From: Flavobacteriales bacterium | Lineage (GTDB): Bacteria > Bacteroidota > Bacteroidia > Flavobacteriales > UA16 | Assembly (NCBI GenBank): GCA_030831885.1 | Contig: JAURKF010000247.1 | Coordinates: 1-8,966 of the forward strand | DNA length: 8,966 nt | Direction of reading: 5' to 3' | Part shown: piece after piece, positions 1 to 6,384 of the stretch | Numbering within the stretch: the first letter of the stretch is position 1 | Layout of the letters: each line of letters opens with the position of its first letter | Notes under the pieces: generated by a model | The model's database searches: none | Seen by the model: the letters and a program-made list of their open reading frames with translations, nothing else | What the model was told of the DNA's origin: nothing | Translations under genes and position numbers: made by a program

Positions 1-609
1 AGGCGACGGATGGCTTCCATCGGAAGAAAAAAGATCAATGTCGGGATGATTCTCTCGGAGGTATCGCCACACCGCGCCCACAGGTGAAACGATGCCTTCG
101 TTCATTTCAGCCATCATCATGTAGCGTTCATATAGTAAATCGTCCATGCCTTCGTAGGTGCAAACAGGTGGCCAGTTAGCACAGTTTTGCTGGTCACCGT
201 TTTCACGACCCCACGTCATAAAGAAAACTGTTTCCGCGCATGGGTTATGGGCGAGAATAGAATCATTGAGTTGGGTTGCGAAAGGAAAAGTTTCTACTTC
301 CACTTGTGCAAGTGGAAACGCCGGCATTTGGCTTTGTTGCTGAAGCACAACAAAGTCCCAGTTGCCTTCCTGAATGAATCCAATTGAAGTTGCATTTCCT
401 AAGTGTCCCTCAAATGTATATCCACCGGGAGTATTGGATTCAACTGTCAGTGTGTCGCCTGCGGAAAATGCGATATCAGCCGTCAGTTGAGGCAAGTCGT
501 TGTAGAAGGTGTATGAATTCCCAAGAAACAATGCGCGTTTGGTAGCTTGACCGATGCAGGAAGCAGAGATAAACAATGCAATTATGAAGGGAAAAAATGT
601 GCGTTGCAT
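1..609 (-). CDS. Secreted SGNH/GDSL-type hydrolase, 3' end outside the window
   Basis: The minus-strand frame opens with ATG at 609-607 and stays open to base 1, giving 203 visible residues with no stop. Residues 1-20 form a signal peptide: a hydrophobic core ending SASCIG, with Gln at 21. Cys18 lacks a good lipobox, since Ser is at -3, so ordinary cleavage before Gln21 is more likely. Then comes LFLGNSYT (residues 27-34), which matches SGNH block I with Ser32 as expected nucleophile. WDFVVLQQQSQ (84-94) and FMTWGRENGD (130-139) fit the middle blocks, and SSDGSHPSP (195-203) is the block V Asp-x-x-His pair (Asp197, His200) at the edge. Such enzymes usually deacylate carbohydrates or lipids; the substrate here is unknown. 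The start overlaps the stop of the upstream CotH-like gene by one base (TAATG), so co-transcription and coupled translation are expected. The missing C-terminus should be short unless a T9SS domain follows. Confidence 0.85.
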   Translation of the reverse strand, partial: MQRTFFPFIIALFISASCIGQATKRALFLGNSYTFYNDLPQLTADIAFSAGDTLTVESNTPGGYTFEGHLGNATSIGFIQEGNWDFVVLQQQSQMPAFPLAQVEVETFPFATQLNDSILAHNPCAETVFFMTWGRENGDQQNCANWPPVCTYEGMDDLLYERYMMMAEMNEGIVSPVGAVWRYLRENHPDIDLFSSDGSHPSP

Positions 610-3600
610 TAATGTGAAATGATGATGGGGTGATTCCAATGATTTGTTTCTGTAGCAATTTGAAGCAGATACATGCCAACAGGATATGCATCGGTTGTAA
701 TGTGAACTAGGTTATTCTGCAGCTCAACGCCGGAATAAACACACTGACCATTCAGGTTGAATAATTTGATTGCACACGATAAAAAGTGAGCAGGTAACTG
801 AATGTGTAAATCAGAACTTGAAGGATTTGGAAATGCGTTTGGATAGAAGGCATTATGCGCTTCAACGACTGAAGTTGTATCGCATGGATTGAATTCAGCA
901 CCCGGCGAACCCAGCATGCATCCGACAAACCAAGCATTGGAGCTGTTGATATCCGATTCTTCGGTATTGCATTCGAGCGTATACCCTATTCCATTGGGCT
1001 CAACAGGCCATGGTGTTTGTGAATGATAGTATATGGAGAATCTAATTTTTTCTGTAGCATCATAAAGTCGAAGCAATTCGCCATCGTTGCTGAGATTGAA
1101 TACGAAATCACCGGAACGATTTTCTACATTGCTATGAATGGCGTCGAATAGATTGGCTGATTGACAAAGCACCCAGGATGCTCCGGGCCCGAGCACGATG
1201 CCTTGGGGCAACGTAAATTCATTGTTCCAATCTGAATCGCGCAATTGCCACCCGGAGAGATCTACAATTGAGTTGCTTGTATTGCGCAGTTCAATCCAAT
1301 CGCCGCAGTTGTTGGCTGTTAGCGATTCGTAGTTGATTTCGCTGATAACGATATCGTCGTTGCAAGGTGAATAGGCTGTACCAGGCGAACCGAACATACA
1401 TCCTGCGAACCAATTTTCGGGGAGCGAAGGATTCGAAGTACCCAATATAAATTCAAGCGTGCGTCCGCCTCCATCGGCGACCATCGGCCAGGGTAGCGTG
1501 TCGAGATAATTGACCTCACGTATAATTGAATCGCGGTAATCAATCAGGCGAATTGTTCCTCCGCTTGCGGGTAATGAGAAGTCGAAATTACCAATCACGT
1601 TCTCCACATCGGGATGCATAGCCTGAAATGATTCCAGGTCGCGCGCAACCACGAGGTACTGATAAGGGGGTATTAAGGTGGCTGCAGGAAAATCGAAGCG
1701 TGGAGTGTTGACTCCATTGGTGAGGGACCAACCTGTGAGATTAACTGTACCATTGCCGTTATTGTGCAGTTCGATCCAGTCGCCTGCAGGGTGGGTTGCT
1801 TCGTCGTTGTAATTTATTTCGCTGATGTTGATTTGCATGGGCTGAGGCAATCCCAAGAAATGAGCTGTAAAGACATCATCGGCGGATAGATTGACAATCA
1901 TCGTATCGTTGTGCCATTGCGATTGCAGCAAGGAGTCGCTCATCCAGTAATTGAACACATACCCGGGGTTTGCAACAGCTGTTAATGTAACCGGTGCGCC
2001 GTTGAAGTAGACACCACTCCAAGGAAGTTCATCCGGAATAATCGTGTTGATTTGTATGTAACCTGCTTCGGCAGGTGATACGGCGAGCGTAATCTGTTGT
2101 TGTGATTCATATCCGAATTGATTTTGGATATGGTTTCTTACTTGTTCTCCACGGCATGCAAGCTGGTCGCGGAAGATGGAGTGATTATCATTGAACCATT
2201 GCATGTATCCTGCGACATTATTGGGGTCGGCCCAGCGCGCGTAGTATGCGGGCATTTCGGGCAATACCATGTCGTAGTGATATTGTTCTATGTCTAGCAA
2301 TCGCTGTGCGCTATAGGATGTATTGAGCAAGTCGGCAAATCGGTTTACAAAATGAAGTCGATACATTTCATGTTGCATCATATTATACCAGACAGTTGTA
2401 AAAGGGTTGCCATTGGTATTACCCATGAGCCACTCAATATGATTGGTATAACAATCGGTCCAAGAGTTAGGTGCTAAACCCAATTCCAAATCCTGAAGAG
2501 CAAAACGCCATTTGAAATCGGTTGCATTGGAACGATAAATCTTGATGTTGTTGTAAGGCCAGTCAACATTGGCCATGAATGATTCACCGATGATGTAGTC
2601 GGTATAATTTTCTAGATCATAAAAACTTCCTACCTGCTCAATGTAATCGGCAGAACTAGCATCCAGTTGCGACACATATCCCCAATCATCCCAATAGTGT
2701 TGCGGATCACCTTCTACAGCGCGAAGGATACCACCGTAGTAGTAACTGAGTGAAAGGATGTCCATGCTGTCGGTTGAAGCATTATCTTTTATCTCATATT
2801 TTTCTGAATTGAATTTCTCACGCAGTTCGTATAATCCATGGTATTGGCCATTGATATAAACCGTGACAGGTCTCCAGCCCGAGAAGTAGTTGTGTGTGCC
2901 TTCACTCATCATGCGCACTTGAGCAGCGTCTTTGTAAGGTAATGCCAGGTATTGATTGCTACCGTTGCGCAAGTAGAAATCACTGTACTCATGTCGGTAT
3001 GGTACTGTAGGTATAACTTGATGCTGCATGGTACTTTCACCGAAAATGCCATCGGCTAGTTTTAATCGAAACGAGCGTTGCGGTTGGCTTCTGCTGCCAC
3101 CGGCACCTCCATCCATGATCATTCCGGTGTATTGGGACATCAGCAAATTGTGAGCTGAAGTTGAATCGAAATACTCTACAAACCCCGACTTCAACCAATC
3201 GCTGAATGGATTGTCGAACATGCCCTCCGGTCCGTAAAGATTCGCATTGTCGGTGGAAATGGAAATAATGGGCGTACTGTGATTTGCACCTATGAAATAG
3301 GAGGCTACGGCAGATTGTCCCGGGATGTGATTCGCCTCGAAAGCTCGAGCTTTCAGCACAGTGGTTGTTTGAAATGAAATGGGAGAACCGTCGTAGATGG
3401 GTGAATTCGATTGTGGCTCACTTCCATCGGTTGTAAAGCGTAAGATAGAGAGGGGGCCATTAGGGTTGAGGATAGAAACACTTTGAGGACCCGCATAAAA
3501 TCCCGGGTTTAAGCTAAAGGCGGGCTCAAGAGTATATCCTTCAGCCGGCTCGGAAGAATTGTTGCTACTGCCCGGTGTAGGTGCAGCGAATAGCACATCG

Positions 3601-4577
3601 AGCGCACTCGCATCGGGATAGTTTCCAATGCTGGCATTGAGGGATTGAAGGGCGATGGTCATGCTGTCTATTTGTTCACCACTCGGATTGAAAAGATAGA
3701 CGTTATCGCCAGTGCCGGCGATGCTGAAGTTGGTGTGAAAATAGGATCCGGCAGTATTGAGAAATTCGAAGGAAAGTTCGCTTGACGCAGTGGTAGTTAA
3801 TTGGATGTTGACGTAATCATAATAATTGGCCGCCGTTGAGGCTACGTCAAATGCCAATGAGTCAATTGGGCCTGGGGTTAATCCTGCGGCAAGCAAGTCT
3901 GCCGCACGATAGATGGTTTGCATACGTGCGCCGAAATACCAGTTGCCATAGGGCGCGGGATAGCACGTGTTGCAGTTTTGTGCGGTGTTGTCACCAACAA
4001 CAATATTGTTGATGCGAAGCACAGGTCGCAGATTGGAAGTTTCTCCGTATTGCGAATAGCATGCGTAATCGCCGCCATCGATGTAAGAGGATACGGATGC
4101 AACATAATCAGTCGATGTTTGATTGAAGATTGAGTTGGAAGTATAACCGCCCGACCAGTAAGAACAAGTATTAAGCACCAGGTTCGATACTCCGTCCCAA
4201 ACGAACGCTTGTTGTGCTGGATGGTTGTTCCATCCGGTCTGAGGAGTGAAGGCTTCCGTTATGTTGAAAGTGATTGCAGGTGGCGCAGCGAATCGGTTTT
4301 TGGAGCTGCAGAAGACTATCAAATATTGTCCGGGTTGCAGCATATAATGTGGGAATGTCCACATAGCCGGTTGCGAGGCATCATCGGTGAGGCTATAGCC
4401 CGCAAGATCTACTGCGGCATTTCCAGCGTTATACAATTCAATCCAGTCTTTGTATTCACCATCCTCATCCAGCAGAATTGTTGCGTTTTTATTGCTTCCT
4501 TCATTAATGACGATTTGTGCGATGCCTTCCTGACAAAATAATAATGCCAGGAGTAGAACTTTCAGTTGGTGATTCAT
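609..4577 (-). CDS. T9SS-exported CotH kinase-like protein with lamin-tail domains
   Basis: The protein has 1322 residues from ATG at 4577. An open frame runs upstream to 4880 but would cross the tRNA, whereas MNHQLKVLLLALLFCQEGIA is a good signal peptide. Domains in order: a lamin-tail (LTD) half at about 21-97, an inserted region at about 98-280, the second LTD half at 281-340, a chitobiase C-terminal/Fn3-associated domain at about 349-430 (FTTDGSEPQSNSPIYDG), a CotH domain at about 433-815, an InlB B-repeat-like domain at about 828-907, two further LTDs at 913-1072 and 1073-1234 (each with ISEINY and GDWIEL), and a T9SS sorting domain at about 1237-1322 (YPNAFPNPSSSDLHIQL). The CotH part contains LRNGSNQ, VYINGQYHGLYELREKF and ALQDLELGL. 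CotH proteins are atypical secreted protein kinases. Here the usual DLD metal motif reads Asp696-Leu-Glu698, so activity is plausible but unproven. Expected location is the cell surface or outside. The gene is coupled to the downstream hydrolase. Confidence 0.9.
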   Translation of the reverse strand: MNHQLKVLLLALLFCQEGIAQIVINEGSNKNATILLDEDGEYKDWIELYNAGNAAVDLAGYSLTDDASQPAMWTFPHYMLQPGQYLIVFCSSKNRFAAPPAITFNITEAFTPQTGWNNHPAQQAFVWDGVSNLVLNTCSYWSGGYTSNSIFNQTSTDYVASVSSYIDGGDYACYSQYGETSNLRPVLRINNIVVGDNTAQNCNTCYPAPYGNWYFGARMQTIYRAADLLAAGLTPGPIDSLAFDVASTAANYYDYVNIQLTTTASSELSFEFLNTAGSYFHTNFSIAGTGDNVYLFNPSGEQIDSMTIALQSLNASIGNYPDASALDVLFAAPTPGSSNNSSEPAEGYTLEPAFSLNPGFYAGPQSVSILNPNGPLSILRFTTDGSEPQSNSPIYDGSPISFQTTTVLKARAFEANHIPGQSAVASYFIGANHSTPIISISTDNANLYGPEGMFDNPFSDWLKSGFVEYFDSTSAHNLLMSQYTGMIMDGGAGGSRSQPQRSFRLKLADGIFGESTMQHQVIPTVPYRHEYSDFYLRNGSNQYLALPYKDAAQVRMMSEGTHNYFSGWRPVTVYINGQYHGLYELREKFNSEKYEIKDNASTDSMDILSLSYYYGGILRAVEGDPQHYWDDWGYVSQLDASSADYIEQVGSFYDLENYTDYIIGESFMANVDWPYNNIKIYRSNATDFKWRFALQDLELGLAPNSWTDCYTNHIEWLMGNTNGNPFTTVWYNMMQHEMYRLHFVNRFADLLNTSYSAQRLLDIEQYHYDMVLPEMPAYYARWADPNNVAGYMQWFNDNHSIFRDQLACRGEQVRNHIQNQFGYESQQQITLAVSPAEAGYIQINTIIPDELPWSGVYFNGAPVTLTAVANPGYVFNYWMSDSLLQSQWHNDTMIVNLSADDVFTAHFLGLPQPMQINISEINYNDEATHPAGDWIELHNNGNGTVNLTGWSLTNGVNTPRFDFPAATLIPPYQYLVVARDLESFQAMHPDVENVIGNFDFSLPASGGTIRLIDYRDSIIREVNYLDTLPWPMVADGGGRTLEFILGTSNPSLPENWFAGCMFGSPGTAYSPCNDDIVISEINYESLTANNCGDWIELRNTSNSIVDLSGWQLRDSDWNNEFTLPQGIVLGPGASWVLCQSANLFDAIHSNVENRSGDFVFNLSNDGELLRLYDATEKIRFSIYYHSQTPWPVEPNGIGYTLECNTEESDINSSNAWFVGCMLGSPGAEFNPCDTTSVVEAHNAFYPNAFPNPSSSDLHIQLPAHFLSCAIKLFNLNGQCVYSGVELQNNLVHITTDAYPVGMYLLQIATETNHWNHPIIISH
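876..1841 (-). repeat. Tandem duplicated lamin-tail module (protein level)
   Basis: Residues 913-1072 and 1073-1234 of the CotH-like protein are two diverged copies of one module of about 160 residues. Both begin with ISEINY, continue with GDWIEL and a L(T/S)GW(S/Q)L strand, and end with a Trp-Phe-x-Gly-Cys-Met-x-Gly-Ser-Pro-Gly motif followed by a Pro-Cys pair. The shared Cys ending (GCM...PC) is missing from the N-terminal LTD, so these two copies probably came from a more recent duplication. The paired cysteines could form a disulfide in each copy. The similarity is at protein level; no long exact DNA repeat was noticed. Confidence 0.75.
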
Positions 4578-4615
4578 AGAGGTAGCGGAACGCGGGTGTA
4601 AAAAAACGCGAGAAA

Positions 4616-4623
4616 CAAATATA
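4616..4623 (-). promoter_or_regulatory. Bacteroidota -7 box for the CotH-like gene
   Basis: Read on the minus strand this is TATATTTG, a full match to the Bacteroidota -7 consensus TAnnTTTG. It lies 38 bases before the ATG at 4577, giving a 5' leader of about 30 bases. No convincing TTTG -33 element is seen at the usual distance of about 19 bases, so the call rests on the -7 box and its position. No Shine-Dalgarno sequence precedes the ATG, as is common in this phylum. Confidence 0.5.
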
Positions 4624-4666
4624 GGTTGAAGCGCAGTTGAATATAGGAATAGGGTAGCGGTATTGT

Positions 4667-4674
4667 TATTTTTG
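4667..4674 (+). promoter_or_regulatory. Bacteroidota -7 box for tRNA-Arg
   Basis: TATTTTTG matches TAnnTTTG exactly and ends 10 bases before the mature tRNA 5' end at 4685, so transcription would start close to the tRNA. No clear -33 TTTG is present. It lies about 44 bases from the oppositely facing -7 box of the CotH-like gene, so the 107-base gap 4578-4684 would hold two back-to-back promoters. Confidence 0.5.
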
Positions 4675-4684
4675 CGGCCGCTCA

Positions 4685-4759
4685 GGCCCCGTAGTTTAAT
4701 GGATAGAATGGAGGATTCCGGTTCCTCAGATAGGGGTTCGAATCCCTTCGGGGTCACCA
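4685..4759 (+). tRNA. tRNA-Arg (anticodon CCG), CCA encoded
   Basis: The cloverleaf folds cleanly. The 7-base acceptor stem pairs 4685-4691 with 4749-4755, with one G-U at the second pair. The D arm has a 4-pair stem (4694-4697 with 4706-4709) and a GG-containing loop. The anticodon stem GAGGA/TCCTC is perfect, with loop TTCCGGT and anticodon CCG at 4718-4720, which reads Arg codon CGG. The variable loop is 4 bases. The T arm has loop TTCGAAT and stem 4732-4736/4744-4748. The discriminator is A4756 and CCA (4757-4759) is encoded. The gene is flanked by its own -7 box and terminator, so it looks like a single-gene unit. Confidence 0.95.
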
Positions 4760-4761
4760 TT

Positions 4762-4796
4762 AAATAAGGCCGCCCAACAGGTGGTCTTATTTTTTT
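4762..4796 (+). terminator. Intrinsic terminator after tRNA-Arg
   Basis: A 13-pair stem pairs 4762-4774 with 4780-4792, with two G-U pairs and a 5-base loop CAACA, and runs into a T tract that ends at 4796. It starts three bases after the tRNA CCA. It argues against the in-frame TTG at 4795 as the start of the GH3 gene, because that codon lies in the terminator T tract. Confidence 0.85.
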
Positions 4797-4824
4797 GGAT
4801 AAGAATAGGTTCGTTCCTATTTTG
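4794..4824 (+). promoter_or_regulatory. Possible promoter of the GH3 operon
   Basis: TTTG at 4794-4797 and TATTTTG at 4818-4824 are separated by 20 bases. This resembles the Bacteroidota -33/-7 pair, although the -7 box is one T short of TAnnTTTG. A start near 4830 would leave a leader of about 20 bases before the chosen ATG at 4849 and would exclude the upstream TTG. The -33 part overlaps the T tract of the tRNA terminator, so the two units are packed very tightly. Confidence 0.4.
4802..4823 (+). repeat. Small inverted repeat at the GH3 promoter
   Basis: AATAGG (4804-4809) and CCTATT (4816-4821) are perfect arms around a TTCGTT loop. One G-U and one A-T pair outside extend the stem to eight pairs. 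The right arm overlaps the proposed -7 box. It could be an operator or a minor RNA hairpin, but it is short enough to arise by chance. Confidence 0.35.
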
Positions 4825-4848
4825 CAATCGATTAACCAAAACAAACGC

Positions 4849-6384
4849 ATGCCCTTCAACTCTGTATTCGGTTGGTTCATTAAAAAGCGAATTCATCAGA
4901 TCGATCTTTTCATGAAGTATCCGGTCGAGGTGCAGGCAGAGTTATTTCGTAGTCTGATGGATGAAGCCGCATTGACACGATTTGGTATAGATCATCAATT
5001 CTCATCGGTCAAAACAGTTGAGGATTACAAAAAGGCTGTTCCTATTCGCAACTATGAGGCTATTAGGCCCTACATCGAGCTATTGCGCGAAGGGCAACAG
5101 AACATTCTTTGGCCATCCAAACTAAAGTGGTTTGCAAAAAGCAGCGGAACTACCGATGCGAAGAGCAAATTCATACCGGTTACGAAAGAGGCGCTAGAAG
5201 AATGTCACTACAAAGGAGGGAAGGATTTACTTGCGCTTTACTATAGTCAGAAGCCTGATGCGCGCATCTATAGCGGAAAACATTTAGTGCTCGGAGGTTC
5301 ATCGAAGATCAATCCATTCAATGAAGAAGGTTACACGGGCGATCTATCTGCAATCATCATTCGCAATCTTCCCGTTTGGGCGGAAATTATGCGCACGCCA
5401 TCGCGTGATATTGCGCTGATGGATAATTGGGAGGAGAAAATAGAAATGATTGCGCGCACCACAATGGATGAGGATATTCATATGATGGCGGGTGTTCCTT
5501 CTTGGACGCTTGTTTTATTGAGGCGAATTCTTGAAATAAAAGGCGCTGAAACCATAAAGGAGGTTTGGCCCAACCTTGAACTTTTCTGGCATGGTGGTGT
5601 GAGCTTCAAGCCATATCGGGACCAATTCAGTAAACTGATTCCTTCATCGCAAATGAATTACGTCGAAACCTACAATGCATCGGAAGGTTTTTTCGGAATT
5701 CAAGACCGATTGAATGCCGATGATATGTTACTGATGCTCGATTATGGAATTTTCTATGAGTTCATGCCCATGAGTGAATATGGAAAGGAGAATCCAAAAA
5801 CCGTAAGCCTTGAGGAAGTCGAAGTTGGTCAGAATTATGCGATCATCATCAGCACCAACGGAGGCCTCTGGCGCTATCTGGTTGGTGATACCATCCGCTT
5901 TACATCTACGTTTCCATTCCGAATTCAAGTAAGTGGCAGAACACGTCATTTTATTAATGCGTTTGGAGAAGAATTAATAGTGGATAATGCCGACGAGGCC
6001 ATACGGCGAGCATGTCTTGAGACGGATGCTGCCGTTGTTGATTATACGGCAGCCCCTATCTACATGTCTGAAAAATCAAGTGGAGCGCATCAATGGTTAA
6101 TTGAGTTTGAGCGCAAGCCTCAAAGCCTCGGCAAGTTTGTCGAATCACTTGACAGGACATTGAAAGCACTTAACACCGATTACGAAGCCAAACGAGCTTT
6201 TGACTTTATACTAAAGATGCCTGAAGTCATTGTCGCCCCTGAAGGAACTTTCTATGAGTGGCTTCGTGAAAAGAACAAACTCGGAGGTCAGCATAAAGTG
6301 CCTCGACTCAGCAATGAAAGACATTTCATTGAAGAATTGCTGAGCCGTGTGAACGACGTGGTATATACTTCGACGAATAGATGA
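4849..6384 (+). CDS. GH3 auxin-responsive promoter family protein (acyl-adenylating enzyme)
   Basis: The protein has 511 residues from ATG 4849 (MPFNSVFGWFIKKRIHQIDL, as I remember typical Bacteroidota GH3 starts). An in-frame TTG at 4795 lies in a terminator and is rejected. GH3 proteins belong to the ANL adenylating superfamily. Plant members join amino acids to acyl acids such as jasmonate or indole-acetate through an acyl-AMP. All three nucleotide motifs are visible: SSGTTDAKSK (98-107), YNASEGFFGIQ (275-285) and WRYLVGDTIRF (341-351). The hinge region SGRTRHFINAFGEE (362-375) and a C-terminal GGQHKVPRL (479-487), with a possible catalytic Lys483, are also present. Length is as expected for the bacterial family. 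No signal peptide is seen, so it should be cytoplasmic. The substrate in bacteria is unknown. Its TGA overlaps the ATG of the next gene (ATGA), indicating coupled expression with an exported protein. Confidence 0.93.
   Translation: MPFNSVFGWFIKKRIHQIDLFMKYPVEVQAELFRSLMDEAALTRFGIDHQFSSVKTVEDYKKAVPIRNYEAIRPYIELLREGQQNILWPSKLKWFAKSSGTTDAKSKFIPVTKEALEECHYKGGKDLLALYYSQKPDARIYSGKHLVLGGSSKINPFNEEGYTGDLSAIIIRNLPVWAEIMRTPSRDIALMDNWEEKIEMIARTTMDEDIHMMAGVPSWTLVLLRRILEIKGAETIKEVWPNLELFWHGGVSFKPYRDQFSKLIPSSQMNYVETYNASEGFFGIQDRLNADDMLLMLDYGIFYEFMPMSEYGKENPKTVSLEEVEVGQNYAIIISTNGGLWRYLVGDTIRFTSTFPFRIQVSGRTRHFINAFGEELIVDNADEAIRRACLETDAAVVDYTAAPIYMSEKSSGAHQWLIEFERKPQSLGKFVESLDRTLKALNTDYEAKRAFDFILKMPEVIVAPEGTFYEWLREKNKLGGQHKVPRLSNERHFIEELLSRVNDVVYTSTNR

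Noticed and set aside
158..387. Two plus-strand frames of 61 and 66 codons
   Set aside because: Both are antisense to the SGNH hydrolase, which has a continuous and recognisable protein sequence.
4209..4541. 110-codon plus-strand frame
   Set aside because: It lies wholly antisense to the signal-peptide and first lamin-tail region of the CotH-like gene and shows no domain or start signal.
4685..4759. tRNA-Arg as an integration site for a mobile element
   Set aside because: No integrase, no second copy of the tRNA 3' end and no phage or plasmid gene is seen on either side in this window.
4795..4848. TTG start 18 codons upstream for the GH3 protein
   Set aside because: The TTG lies in the T tract of the tRNA terminator and before or within the likely promoter; the ATG at 4849 gives the usual N-terminus.
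4578..4880. N-terminal extension of the CotH-like frame by 101 residues
   Set aside because: It would run antisense through the whole tRNA gene and its terminator, and a clear signal peptide begins at 4577.
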